From SHVO01 sp050246995 (GTDB lineage: Bacteria; Pseudomonadota; Alphaproteobacteria; Rhodospirillales; Rhodospirillaceae), in NCBI GenBank assembly GCA_050246995.1, contig JBFWVA010000006.1:124001-188000 (forward strand): 64,000 nucleotides of DNA, in the 5' to 3' direction. Positions 44,083-52,474 of this stretch are shown piece after piece. The position numbers and the translations under genes are program-made. Each line of letters opens with the position of its first letter. The first letter of the stretch is position 1. Under the pieces are notes generated by a model. It saw nothing but the letters and a program-made list of their open reading frames with translations, had not been told where the DNA came from and did not search any database.

Positions 44083-44370
44083 TTACTCGATGATTCCCAT
44101 GATGTCGGACTCTTTCATGATCAACAGCTCCTTGCCGTCGATCTTCACTTCCGTGCCCGACCACTTGCCGAACAGGATGCGATCGCCCTTCTTCACGTCG
44201 AGCGGAACAAGCTTGCCCGCTTCGTCGCGGTTGCCCGAACCGACCGAAATCACTTTGCCTTCCATCGGCTTTTCCTGAGCGGTGTCCGGAATGATGATGC
44301 CGCCCTTGGTCTTGGTGTCGGATTCCGTGCGCTCGACCAGAACGCGATCATGCAGAGGCCGAAACTTCAT
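44083..44370 (-). CDS. groS: Co-chaperonin GroES
   Basis: A 95-residue GroES that forms the heptameric lid of GroEL. MKFRPLHDRVLVER, the mobile loop KTKGGIIIPDTAQEKP and GDRILFGKWSGTEVKIDG are standard. ATG 44370 follows GGAGGGACAC; the in-frame start six codons upstream has no such site. First gene of the heat-shock operon. Confidence 0.97.
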   Translation of the reverse strand: MKFRPLHDRVLVERTESDTKTKGGIIIPDTAQEKPMEGKVISVGSGNRDEAGKLVPLDVKKGDRILFGKWSGTEVKIDGKELLIMKESDIMGIIE

Positions 44371-44428
44371 GTGTCCCTCCAATATCATATTGATAGTAAA
44401 AGTATTTTTCCCTAGGCCCGGACGTGCG

Positions 44429-44455
44429 TTAGCACTCGAGCCCAGTGAGTGCCAG
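44429..44455. promoter_or_regulatory. CIRCE operator (HrcA binding site)
   Basis: TTAGCACTC (44429-44437), nine bases, then GAGTGCCAG (44447-44455), against the consensus TTAGCACTC-N9-GAGTGCTAA. One arm is perfect and the other differs in two bases. It overlaps the expected transcription start of groES, the position where HrcA represses. hrcA itself is not in the window. Confidence 0.93.
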
Positions 44456-44456
44456 C

Positions 44457-44485
44457 TAGGTAGCTAGCGGCCCCAGACGAGTCAA
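44457..44485 (-). promoter_or_regulatory. Sigma-70-type promoter of groES-groEL
   Basis: On the minus strand TTGACT (44485-44480) and TACCTA (44462-44457) are separated by exactly 17 bases, placing the start of transcription near 44450 inside the CIRCE element. Confidence 0.7.
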
Positions 44486-44526
44486 GGGGAGCGGACGTGA
44501 AATAGGGCGGGAATCGGCCCGCGCAA

Positions 44527-44841
44527 CTAGGTCCGGTCGGGCCCCATCAGAGGATGGGAGCCCTGCGCCCGGTACACGAAATAGAGATTCCGGCTGTAAA
44601 TCAGCACCCCGCCAAGCTGCGCGATCATGAAGACCGGCTCCTCGATGTACACCGCGTAGACCAAGGTCAGGATGCCGCCGAAAAGGCTCAGGTGCCAGAA
44701 GGCCAGCGGGATCACACTGCGCTTCAAGCGTTCGCTGGCGAACCATTGCACAAAGAAACGCGAGCCAAAGATGACCTGCCCGGCCAAGCCAATGGTCTTC
44801 ATGAAGTTCATCGTCGCGAACCAACCCAGGAACCAGCTCAT
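44527..44841 (-). CDS. Lipid A biosynthesis N-terminal domain protein
   Basis: A 104-residue membrane protein with three predicted helices, matching the small lipid-A-disaccharide-synthase N-terminal domain when it stands alone. GQVIFGSRFFVQWFASERLKRS and PLAFWHLSLFGGILTLVYA are the conserved family segments. It follows a family 2 glycosyltransferase gene by 11 bases, a common pairing that suggests modification of lipid A or another envelope glycolipid. Its exact biochemical role is not established. Confidence 0.88.
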   Translation of the reverse strand: MSWFLGWFATMNFMKTIGLAGQVIFGSRFFVQWFASERLKRSVIPLAFWHLSLFGGILTLVYAVYIEEPVFMIAQLGGVLIYSRNLYFVYRAQGSHPLMGPDRT

Positions 44842-44852
44842 CTTCGAACCTC

Positions 44853-45590
44853 TTATGATTTCAACGTGGGGCGCGTGTTCCGGCGCATGAGCCAGAAAAC
44901 CCCCAGCATATCGACGACCCCGACCAGACCGCGGCGCCAGATCGTGTATTTCGAATCCCCGCGCACGCGCATGCGGTGTGACACCGGCATGGACAAAACA
45001 CGTCCGCCGGCGCGCAGCACCAGCGCGGGCATGAAGCGGTGGAGCGCGTCAAATCGGGGCAGAGCGAGAAAAAGCCCGCGCGACAACAGTTTTATGCCGC
45101 ATCCAGAATCCGGCGTTGCATCCCCGAGAACCGCGCCGCGAATACCGTTGGCGATACGCGAAGCGATCAAGCGGCGCAGATTGTCCCGACGGCTCCCGCG
45201 CCGGCCAATGAATAAGGTGCGCGGCGCATCCGCGCCGGCGCTTGCGCGGGCCTCCAAAAGGCGCGGCAAATCCGCCGGATCATTCTGGCCGTCCCCGTCC
45301 AAGGTCGCGATCCAAGCGCCGCGAGCTTGCGCAACACCGGTGATGGTCGCCTGACTTTGACCGCACGATTTAACGTGTGTGAAAATACGCACCCGCGGGT
45401 CGTTCAAACCCGCAAGTTCGGCGGGCGTGGCGTCGGCGGATGCGTCATCGACGAAAATGATTTCGTAGGTCACCTTTCCGGCGAGCGCGGCATGGATCTC
45501 GGCCGCGAGCTGCGCGACATTGCCCGCCTCATCCCGAACCGGGATGACAACGGAGAGCTCCACAGACTCTGAAGGCGGGGGCGCGGTCAT
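44853..45590 (-). CDS. Family 2 glycosyltransferase, polyprenyl-phosphate-mannose-synthase-like
   Basis: A 245-residue GT-A-fold transferase. SVVIPVRDEAGNVAQLAAEI opens the nucleotide-sugar domain, EIIFVDDASADAT and ATLDGDGQNDPADLP carry the DxD-type metal motifs, and SGCGIKLLSRG follows. No C-terminal membrane helices are evident, unlike ArnC. It probably loads a sugar on a polyprenyl phosphate carrier for later transfer. It forms an operon with the lipid-A-domain gene and is divergent from ctaA. Confidence 0.88.
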   Translation of the reverse strand: MTAPPPSESVELSVVIPVRDEAGNVAQLAAEIHAALAGKVTYEIIFVDDASADATPAELAGLNDPRVRIFTHVKSCGQSQATITGVAQARGAWIATLDGDGQNDPADLPRLLEARASAGADAPRTLFIGRRGSRRDNLRRLIASRIANGIRGAVLGDATPDSGCGIKLLSRGLFLALPRFDALHRFMPALVLRAGGRVLSMPVSHRMRVRGDSKYTIWRRGLVGVVDMLGVFWLMRRNTRPTLKS

Positions 45591-45714
45591 AAAAGGCCAG
45601 GGGTGGTGAAGCCGTCGTCATACACGCGCCCAGCGCGCCGATCAAAGGCTTGTGTAACCCTCGTTTCTCCGCGCGGCCTTGTTCACAGAGAAGTCATGGC
45701 ATAATGCTAGGCCA

Positions 45715-46812
45715 ATGCCTGCTTCTTCCACGCCTCCCGTCCGACAGCCCCCCTCCTCGCGCGCCATCGCCTGGTGGCTGGTGGTGTGCGCCGCCATGAT
45801 TTTCATCATGGTTGTGATCGGTGGGGCGACGCGCCTCACCGAGTCAGGCCTGTCGATGGTGGAGTGGAAACCGCTGCACGTTGTGCCGCCACTGAACGAC
45901 AGTCAGTGGCAGGATGAATTTGCGGCCTATCAGACTTCTCCCGAATACCGCCTGAAAAACGCCGGCATGTCTCTCGGCGACTTCAAGACCATCTACTGGT
46001 TTGAATTCACCCATCGGCTTTGGGGCCGTATCATCGGCATCGTATTCGCAGCGCCCCTTGTGTGGTTCATCTGGCGCGGCGCGGTGGACCGGCCGCTGTT
46101 CTACAAACTGGGCGGGCTCTTCATACTCGGCGGCGCGCAAGGAGCGCTGGGCTGGTTCATGGTGGCGAGCGGACTCGTCGATCGCCCGGACGTGAGCCAA
46201 TACAGACTGGCGGCGCACCTATGTCTCGCCTTCACGGTCTACGGGCTCATCATCTGGGTCGCGCTCGATCTGTTTGGAAAAGATGCGCCGGCACCGACGC
46301 GCCTCGACCCCGCGACGCGCCGCCTGGCTGCGGTCCTTCCCTTCTTCGCCCTTTTCGTCATCGGCGCGGGCGCCTTCGTTGCGGGGATCAATGCGGGACT
46401 TATCTATAATACATTCCCGTTGATGGACGGGCAGGTCATTCCCGAAGCCGTATACTCCATGAACCCTTGGTACTTGAGCGCTTTCGAAGATGCGACAACG
46501 GTACAATTCAATCACCGGATGGTCGCGATCACGTTGGTGGTGCTCGTCGCAGTTGCCTGGTGGCGGGGCCGCGGCATCGCCGTAGGACATACACGCAACG
46601 TGCTCACTGCCCTCATGATCATGGCGCTGATCCAGGCCTCGCTTGGTATTTCCACGCTGATCCTGCAAGTCCCGCTCGGCCTCGCGCTTGCACACCAGGC
46701 GGGCGCGCTTGTTCTTTTCACGCTGACGGTGTGGTTCGCTCATACCCAGCGGCGAGTGCGCGCCGAATCCGTGCGCGCGTCTTCTTCTCTTCACGCTGAA
46801 CCCGCGGAGTAA
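45715..46812 (+). CDS. ctaA: Heme A synthase CtaA (COX15 type)
   Basis: A 365-residue inner-membrane protein with eight helices in two homologous halves. It oxidises heme O to heme A for aa3-type cytochrome oxidase. Conserved heme-ligand histidines lie in FEFTHRLWGRIIG, RLAAHLCLAF, VQFNHRMVAITL and LALAHQAGAL. VIGGATRLTESGLSMVEWKP is the family signature. ATG 45715 is preferred over an upstream TTG. The gene shows that the organism respires with heme A. tldD follows after three bases. Confidence 0.95.
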   Translation: MPASSTPPVRQPPSSRAIAWWLVVCAAMIFIMVVIGGATRLTESGLSMVEWKPLHVVPPLNDSQWQDEFAAYQTSPEYRLKNAGMSLGDFKTIYWFEFTHRLWGRIIGIVFAAPLVWFIWRGAVDRPLFYKLGGLFILGGAQGALGWFMVASGLVDRPDVSQYRLAAHLCLAFTVYGLIIWVALDLFGKDAPAPTRLDPATRRLAAVLPFFALFVIGAGAFVAGINAGLIYNTFPLMDGQVIPEAVYSMNPWYLSAFEDATTVQFNHRMVAITLVVLVAVAWWRGRGIAVGHTRNVLTALMIMALIQASLGISTLILQVPLGLALAHQAGALVLFTLTVWFAHTQRRVRAESVRASSSLHAEPAE

Positions 46813-46815
46813 GCC

Positions 46816-48249
46816 ATGGCCGATCTCAAAACGACCGACTCGCTGTTCTTCGACAAGACCGGCATGGACAAGAGCGCCGTGAACCGCATCGTGTCGAACG
46901 CGCTGCAAGGTTGCGACGACGGCGAACTTTATATGGAATACTGCCAGTCGGAGAGTTTTACCTTCGACGATGGGCGCATCAAGAACGCCTCCTTCGACAC
47001 CTCGCAAGGCTTTGGTTTGCGCGCGGTTGCGGGCGAAACAACCGGCTTCGCCCATTCCACGACACTCACCGAAACAGCGATCGCGCGTGCGGGCGAAACC
47101 GTGCGCGCCGTGCGCTCGGGCCGCGGCGGCACCCTCGCCGAGCCGCCGTCTGGCACGAACCAACAACTCTATACGGACGAGAACCCGCTTCCGATGGTGC
47201 CGTTCGACATCAAGGTCTCGACGCTGGCGGAGATCGATGCATACGCCCGTAAGAAGGATCCGCGCGTGAAGCAGGTGAGCGCATCGCTGTCCGGCTCGTG
47301 GCAGGCGGTCCATATCCTGCGTCCGGATGGCTACAACGTCGCCGACATCCGCCCGCTCGTGCGTCTGAACGTCAGCGTCATCGTCGAAGACAAGGGCCGC
47401 ATGGAGTCCGGCAGTTACGGTACGGGCGGCCGTGTGACCTATGGCGAATTCCTCAAGGCCGACACGTGGCAGGGCGCCGTCGATGAAGCGCTGCGTCAAG
47501 CGCTGGTGAATCTTGAATCGGTCGAGGCCCCCGGCGGCGAAATGCCGGTAGTGCTTGGAGCGGGCTGGCCGGGCATACTGCTGCATGAGGCCGTCGGCCA
47601 TGGTCTTGAAGGCGATTTCAATCGCAAGAAGACGTCCGCCTTCTCCAATCTGCTGGGCCAGCGCGTGGCGTCCAAGGGCGTGACCGTGATCGACGATGGC
47701 ACCTTCCATGACCGCCGAGGCTCTCTCACCGTCGACGACGAAGGCACGCCGACATCACGTACCGTGCTTATCGAAGACGGCATCCTCACCGGTTATCTCC
47801 AGGATCGCCTGAACGCACGCCTGATGAACATGCGTCCGACCGGGAACGGACGCCGGCAATCCTACGCCCACCACCCGATGCCGCGCATGACCAATACCTT
47901 CATGCTGGGCGGCGACCGTCATCCCGACGAAATCATCGCCTCGGTAAAAAAAGGCCTCTACGCCGTGAATTTCGGCGGCGGACAAGTAGACATCACCTCC
48001 GGCAAGTTCGTGTTCTCGGCCACCGAGGCCTACATGATCGAGAACGGCAAAATCGGTCGCCCGGTGAAAGGCGCGACTTTGATCGGCAACGGGCCCGACG
48101 TCATGACCAAGGTTTCGATGATTGGCACCGATATGAAGCTAGATCCAGGCGTCGGCACCTGCGGCAAGGACGGCCAAGGCGTACCCTGCGGCGTCGGACA
48201 GCCCACACTGAAGATCGAGCAACTCACCGTTGGCGGAACCGCCGTTTAG
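46816..48249 (+). CDS. tldD: TldD metalloprotease subunit
   Basis: A 477-residue TldD. With TldE/PmbA it forms a heterodimeric zinc protease that trims peptides, including microcin precursors and the CcdA antitoxin in Escherichia coli. The zinc motif HEAVGHGLEGD (HExxxH) is intact, as are AEPPSGTNQQLYTDENP and the C-terminal VGTCGKDGQGVPCGVGQPTL. The partner gene tldE is not in the window. It is tightly linked to ctaA by three bases. Confidence 0.95.
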   Translation: MADLKTTDSLFFDKTGMDKSAVNRIVSNALQGCDDGELYMEYCQSESFTFDDGRIKNASFDTSQGFGLRAVAGETTGFAHSTTLTETAIARAGETVRAVRSGRGGTLAEPPSGTNQQLYTDENPLPMVPFDIKVSTLAEIDAYARKKDPRVKQVSASLSGSWQAVHILRPDGYNVADIRPLVRLNVSVIVEDKGRMESGSYGTGGRVTYGEFLKADTWQGAVDEALRQALVNLESVEAPGGEMPVVLGAGWPGILLHEAVGHGLEGDFNRKKTSAFSNLLGQRVASKGVTVIDDGTFHDRRGSLTVDDEGTPTSRTVLIEDGILTGYLQDRLNARLMNMRPTGNGRRQSYAHHPMPRMTNTFMLGGDRHPDEIIASVKKGLYAVNFGGGQVDITSGKFVFSATEAYMIENGKIGRPVKGATLIGNGPDVMTKVSMIGTDMKLDPGVGTCGKDGQGVPCGVGQPTLKIEQLTVGGTAV

Positions 48250-48275
48250 TTTACCGTTTGAGTGATTCTTTGTTG

Positions 48276-48303
48276 CAGGCGGCGCGAATATCGGCGCCGC
48301 CTG
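48276..48303 (+). terminator. Hairpin after tldD
   Basis: CAGGCGGCGC (48276-48285) pairs with GCGCCGCCTG (48294-48303), a perfect 10-bp stem, 26 bases after the tldD stop. Only ATTCATTTC follows, so termination efficiency is unclear. Confidence 0.55.
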
Positions 48304-48394
48304 ATTCATTTCAAGCACCGTGCGGAAGAGGCCACCGCTGTTGTAAGTCACGGCGCACTCCGGGTATTGTGGAGGTACGCGCCGTTCAAGGCGC

Positions 48395-49801
48395 ATGAGA
48401 GGATTGTTTCGCCGCATGGCACGCTGGCACGCCTTATGGATGAAGCCGGTTCTCACGCCAGACATCGAACGCGAACTGAATGTCGAGCGGTTGCTCGCGG
48501 TCGTGCGGCTTCAACCCGTCGCGGCCGTGGCTCACTCCTTAAACGCTTTCATTCTCGCCATTGCGGCCTGGTCGTCTTTTCACCCGCCCGCTTTCCTCGC
48601 CGTGGTCGCCATCTTCCAGATCGCGGCGGCGTGGCAGATTATCGTGTGGGCGCGCCATCGCGGCCGCGCCCGCCCGTCTGAGATCAAGGATCGCACCGTC
48701 ACGCGCCTGTTCGGATGGGCGATCGTGTACGGCCTATTGTGGGGCCTGTTCACGACGACGCTGGTTGTCGCCGTACCAGACCCTGATGTGGACCTTCTGG
48801 TGTTCAGCATGATCGCCGGCATGGCGGCGGGCGGCACGATCATGATGTACTGCATTCCCGCTGCGATGATCGCCTTTCTTGGTTGCGCGATAGCACCGCC
48901 CTGGATCGCTGTCGCGGTTTCCGGCGACCGCATGGCGCCCGGCATCGTCGCTTACACAGTCCTCTATTTCATCCTTCTGATGGTAGCCGGCTTCAACGGC
49001 TATCAGACCTTTGTCGAGAGCGTTCGCTTGCGCGTGCAAAACGCGGAGCTTGCGTACAAGGCCGAAGGGGCGAACCGCGCGAAGTCGCGCTTCCTGGCCA
49101 ATATGAGCCATGAATTGCGCACGCCCTTGAACGCCATTATCGGCTTCGCGGAAGTGATCCATAATCAGTTCAAAGGACCCGTCGGCAATCCTCAGTATGT
49201 GGATTTCGCGCGTTCAATCCACGAGAGCGGGCGCCATCTCGTCGCCATCATCAATGACATTCTCGATCTTTCGAAAGTCGAAGCGGGCAAAGCGGATCTG
49301 GAGGAGGATGTCACGCCTGTCGCTCTCTTGATTGAGCACGCGGCCAGTCTCATGCGCCAGGCGATCGATACCGCGCAACTGCGCCTCGAGATTCAAGTGG
49401 ACGAGGATTTACCGGAGGTGCTCGTCGATGCGCGGAAGATCAACCAAGTGCTTTTGAACCTCATCTCGAACGCCGTGAAATTCACCCCGGCCGATGGGAA
49501 GATTCAAATCAAGAGCCGCCGCGCCGCCGACGGTGGGGTCGAACTGATAGTGGCTGACACCGGCAGCGGCATCGCGCCGGACGAACTCGCGGAGGTTCTG
49601 AAGCCCTTCGTGCAAAGCCGCGACGCCGAACGGCGCCGGGTGCAAGGGACCGGCCTCGGCCTGCCGTTGGCGGATCAACTCATGAAATTGCACGGCGGGA
49701 CGTTGACGCTGGCGAGCACGCGCGGCGTGGGCACCAGCGTGACCGTCCACATCCCACCGGAGCGCATGATCGCGCCGCAGGCGAAACGTGTGTCCGCCTA
49801 A
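48395..49801 (+). CDS. Membrane sensor histidine kinase
   Basis: A 468-residue kinase with about five to six N-terminal membrane helices (45-200) and no large periplasmic domain. The phosphoacceptor H239 is in SRFLANMSHELRTPLNAIIG. The ATPase domain has an N-box (VLLNLISNAVKFTP), a G1 box (VADTGSGIAPDEL) and a G2 box (GTGLGLPLADQLM). No receiver domain or adjacent response regulator is present, so it is an orphan here. The start is uncertain: the ATG at 48395 lies 19 bases from a GGAGG, and ATG 48416 is possible. Confidence 0.88.
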   Translation: MRGLFRRMARWHALWMKPVLTPDIERELNVERLLAVVRLQPVAAVAHSLNAFILAIAAWSSFHPPAFLAVVAIFQIAAAWQIIVWARHRGRARPSEIKDRTVTRLFGWAIVYGLLWGLFTTTLVVAVPDPDVDLLVFSMIAGMAAGGTIMMYCIPAAMIAFLGCAIAPPWIAVAVSGDRMAPGIVAYTVLYFILLMVAGFNGYQTFVESVRLRVQNAELAYKAEGANRAKSRFLANMSHELRTPLNAIIGFAEVIHNQFKGPVGNPQYVDFARSIHESGRHLVAIINDILDLSKVEAGKADLEEDVTPVALLIEHAASLMRQAIDTAQLRLEIQVDEDLPEVLVDARKINQVLLNLISNAVKFTPADGKIQIKSRRAADGGVELIVADTGSGIAPDELAEVLKPFVQSRDAERRRVQGTGLGLPLADQLMKLHGGTLTLASTRGVGTSVTVHIPPERMIAPQAKRVSA

Positions 49802-49804
49802 ACT

Positions 49805-50335
49805 CTAGAACCGAAGACTGCCTACAATTCCGAACGCAGGCTTCCGTCCACCGATCATCGGCATGAGCGTCACGTTGTCGTCCATGTGATCGACAAGGAA
49901 GTACGCCGAGGCGTGGGCGATGGCGGCCGAGGCAATCACATCCCGCCAGCGGTGGAAGTTGCCGTCGACACGGCTCACCGCGACGGCGGTGGCGGCGAGT
50001 TCCGCAGGTAGACCCCACTCCCAACCGTAGCGATAATGGATGAAGGCAGCTCCGACGAAGGCGGAGGCCGTATGCCCCGATGGAAAAGATCGACGCCCGC
50101 CATTGGGCCGCGTGTCATCAACGGCGTACTTCAGGGCATAAGTGGCGCCGAGCGTAATCGCACCGCTGGCGATGAACTGTTTTAGTCCCTCCGTGTCGTC
50201 GTGCGCGAAAGCTAAAATCGCCGCGCTCGCGGGGAGTGCGTATCGGCCGACATCGCCGTACGTGGTAAAAGTTTCACCGGCCAAAGCCGGCGAAAGAGGA
50301 AGGAGGGCGAAGGACAGCGCCCCCGCAAATCGCAT
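49805..50335 (-). CDS. Exported PAP2-type phosphatase
   Basis: A 176-residue protein with a signal peptide (FAGALSFALLPLSPALAG) and the three PAP2 motifs: KYAVDDTRP (KxxxxxxRP), SFPSGHTASAF (PSGH) and SRVDGNFHRWRD (SRxxxxxHxxxD), all catalytic residues intact. Such enzymes remove phosphate from lipid phosphates, for example undecaprenyl pyrophosphate or phosphatidic acid. ATG 50335 gives a clean signal peptide; a longer frame from 50467 does not. It converges with the histidine kinase gene. Confidence 0.85.
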   Translation of the reverse strand: MRFAGALSFALLPLSPALAGETFTTYGDVGRYALPASAAILAFAHDDTEGLKQFIASGAITLGATYALKYAVDDTRPNGGRRSFPSGHTASAFVGAAFIHYRYGWEWGLPAELAATAVAVSRVDGNFHRWRDVIASAAIAHASAYFLVDHMDDNVTLMPMIGGRKPAFGIVGSLRF

Positions 50336-50527
50336 CGAACCGGTCACAGGCGTTTTCCAAAAATGACAGACCCCGTTCTCTAGCGCATCGCGCGCCGGAA
50401 CCCCCATCAGGTAGTGGTAACGGGGCCAGGATTTTTGCCCGACAACCGCGCCGGGCATAACCTGCATTAACCTCGCTTTTTACTTAAAAACCAAATGCTT
50501 CCGAGCACTACCAACTCTCGAAAATCC

Positions 50528-50558
50528 TTGACTTTACAAAGCCGACGGGGAGTAATTT
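50528..50558 (+). promoter_or_regulatory. Possible promoter of the cold-shock gene
   Basis: TTGACT (50528-50533) with AGTAAT (50551-50556) at 17 bases or TAATTT (50553-50558) at 19. It would give a leader of about 160 bases, in keeping with the long 5' leaders of cold-shock genes. Confidence 0.4.
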
Positions 50559-50726
50559 ATGCGCAATCGAGTTTTGGCCTGACGTTGCTAGCACCACCCG
50601 CTTCGGCCCCGGGGCCTTTTACCTTGGGGGGCGCTCACGAGTCACTCCCAACACTGGTTGTCGGACGCCGCGCGACGTGTGCGCGGTATTTCGCGCAAGT
50701 GGGCGCATCGAGGGAGAGAGACGCAA

Positions 50727-50930
50727 ATGGCTTCAGGCACCGTGAAGTGGTTCAACAAGGTTAAGGGCTACGGCTTCATTCAGCCGAGCGATGGCGGCAA
50801 GGACGTGTTCGTGCACATTACCGCCGTTGAGCGCGCCGGCATGGACACTCTGGTTGAAGGCCAGAAGATCAATTACGACCTCGTCAGTGAGCGCGGCAAG
50901 GCCGCTGCCGCCAACCTGAAGGCTGGCTAA
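50727..50930 (+). CDS. Cold-shock protein (CspA family)
   Basis: A 67-residue single cold-shock domain that binds single-stranded RNA and DNA. MASGTVKWFNKVKGYGFIQP carries RNP1 (KGYGFI) and DVFVHI is RNP2. ATG 50727 follows AGGGAGAGAGACG. A long upstream region (50468-50726) without another gene is its likely leader, and a strong terminator follows. Confidence 0.95.
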   Translation: MASGTVKWFNKVKGYGFIQPSDGGKDVFVHITAVERAGMDTLVEGQKINYDLVSERGKAAAANLKAG

Positions 50931-50972
50931 GACGAGGCGCAGACCTTTAGAGGTTCGCTTTGCATCAGACTG

Positions 50973-51007
50973 AAACGGCGCGGCCGGCGAGCTGCGCCGT
51001 TTTTATT
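50973..51007 (+). terminator. Intrinsic terminator of the cold-shock gene
   Basis: AAACGGCGC (50973-50981) pairs with GCGCCGTTT (50994-51002), followed by TTATT. It lies 43 bases after the stop and before the convergent DUF1905 gene. Confidence 0.85.
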
Positions 51008-51013
51008 GGCGTT

Positions 51014-51304
51014 TCAGCCGTCCAATACGATGGCAAGACCGACCGTATCGTCCACGGCGATTTTCGCCTTCTTGCGCACCTCCGCCTTGATCGGCAGGAG
51101 GTAGTTTCCTTCCTTAGTCGGAAACAACGAGGTTTTCCACGTCACGTTCTTGATCGTAACCACCACGCGCACAGATCCCGTGGGTGAGCGCATGCCTTCC
51201 GACATCGCCTTGATCCCCGTAGCGATCCGCTTCGGCACGGTGACGAAATGCCAGGCCGCGTTCCCCGACCACAGCCAGATCTTGGTACGCACTTTCCATT
51301 GCAT
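51014..51304 (-). CDS. DUF1905-family protein
   Basis: A 96-residue small beta-barrel-type protein of the DUF1905 family (often fused to YdeI-type domains). WHFVTVPKRIATGIKAM and a VRVVVTIKNVTWKTSLFPTK strand pair are characteristic, and it ends GLAIVLDG. Function is unknown. It follows hpnA by eight bases on the same strand and could be co-transcribed. Confidence 0.82.
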   Translation of the reverse strand: MQWKVRTKIWLWSGNAAWHFVTVPKRIATGIKAMSEGMRSPTGSVRVVVTIKNVTWKTSLFPTKEGNYLLPIKAEVRKKAKIAVDDTVGLAIVLDG

Positions 51305-51312
51305 GGGGTGGC

Positions 51313-52299
51313 CTAGAGGTATTTGTGCGCACGAAACCAGGCGAGCGCGTCGCTGATCGCTTCTTCTACCGGCCGCGCCGTATATCCCAGATCGCGCGCC
51401 GCCTTCGCGCTGGAAAAGAACATTCGTTTACGCGCGAGCTTCAGTCCATCAACAGTCACGAACGGCTCCCCGGTCTTGAACACGCGGGCAAAGAACTCGG
51501 CGGCGTAAGCAATCGGCATTATAGCCGCGTTGGGGATTTGAATTGTCGGGGCCTTACGGTTCACTTGCGCGGCGATGCGTGCGAGGATTTGCTGAAGCGT
51601 GAGGTTCTCCGCGCCCAAGACATAGCGCTCTCCGACCATCCCTTTGTCGTGCGCGAGCAAATGTCCGTGCGCGACATCGTCGACGTGAACGATGTTGAGT
51701 CCCGTATCGACAAAGGCGGGCATGCGGCCGGCCGCGGCCTCAACAATGGTACGGCCGGTGGGCGTGGGCTTCACGTCGCGCGGACCTACGGGCGCGGTCG
51801 GATTCACGATGACAATCGGCAATCCTGACGCTGCAAGCGCACGCACGCGCTCCTCAGCGTCGAACTTGGAGCGTTTGTAAGGCCCGATCATATCCGCCGC
51901 GCTCACCGGGGTGACTTCGTCGGCTTCACGGCCATCGGAGAAAAGTCCGAGAGTTGCGACCGAGCTAGTGTAAACCATGCGAGAAGCGCCTGCGTCAGCG
52001 GCCTCACGCAACAGACCTTCGGTCGCCTCGACATTGGTCGCGAACATCGCCGCTGGATCGCGCGTCCATAGACGATAATCCGCGGCGACATGGTAGAGGC
52101 TCGACGCGCCCCGGACTGCATTGCGGCGCGCGGCGGGGTCACGCAAATCGCCTTCGACGATCTCCACCTTTAGCCCATCCAGGTTACGCCGGTCGCTTCC
52201 CACGCGCGCCATCACGCGCACCGTTTCCCCGCGCGCAAGCAATGCGCGCGCTACCGCCGAACCTACAAACCCTGTCGCACCCGTCACCAGCGCCGTCAT
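51313..52299 (-). CDS. hpnA: HpnA, hopanoid-associated sugar epimerase
   Basis: A 328-residue extended short-chain dehydrogenase. The NAD fold is ALVTGATGFVGSAVA, the catalytic YxxxK is PYKRSKFDAE, and GLNIVHVDDVAHGHLLA matches the hopanoid-associated HpnA subfamily. It is thought to prepare or modify the side-chain sugar of bacteriohopanepolyols; the precise substrate is not proven. ATG 52299 is preferred over a frame running 18 codons upstream. It is divergent from hpnK. Confidence 0.9.
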   Translation of the reverse strand: MTALVTGATGFVGSAVARALLARGETVRVMARVGSDRRNLDGLKVEIVEGDLRDPAARRNAVRGASSLYHVAADYRLWTRDPAAMFATNVEATEGLLREAADAGASRMVYTSSVATLGLFSDGREADEVTPVSAADMIGPYKRSKFDAEERVRALAASGLPIVIVNPTAPVGPRDVKPTPTGRTIVEAAAGRMPAFVDTGLNIVHVDDVAHGHLLAHDKGMVGERYVLGAENLTLQQILARIAAQVNRKAPTIQIPNAAIMPIAYAAEFFARVFKTGEPFVTVDGLKLARKRMFFSSAKAARDLGYTARPVEEAISDALAWFRAHKYL

Positions 52300-52448
52300 T
52301 TTTTGAAACTCTTCTTTATGAAGCACCGCATGTGGTCGAGCGCATAAACCCATTCTGGCCGTAGCGCGGGCGCCGCAGCAAGCTCCGCGAAGAATAACTG
52401 GCGCACCCCAAACGCAGCGCTTCCGGTGAGTTCAAGCTTGGGATTCAT
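52296..52448 (-). CDS. Possible 50-aa ORF coupled to hpnA
   Basis: A short open frame beginning MNPKLELTGSAAFGVRQ and ending RCFIKKSFKK, whose TGA overlaps the hpnA ATG (ATGA). The codons are GC-rich at third positions as in neighbouring genes. The ribosome binding site is weak (GAATGAG) and only 26 bases separate its start from hpnK, leaving little room for divergent promoters. It is either a real coupled leader peptide or small protein, or a remnant. Confidence 0.35.
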   Translation of the reverse strand: MNPKLELTGSAAFGVRQLFFAELAAAPALRPEWVYALDHMRCFIKKSFKK

Positions 52449-52474
52449 AACTCATTCGAGCATGATGCCCACAC

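Noticed and set aside
42298..44415. A 705-codon open frame antisense to groES-groEL
   Set aside because: It mirrors the codon pattern of the chaperonin genes, resembles no known family and crosses the CIRCE-side leader; a GC-composition artefact.
46219..47709. A 496-codon antisense frame across ctaA and tldD
   Set aside because: It overlaps two clear genes, with a His/Arg-rich composition typical of shadow frames.
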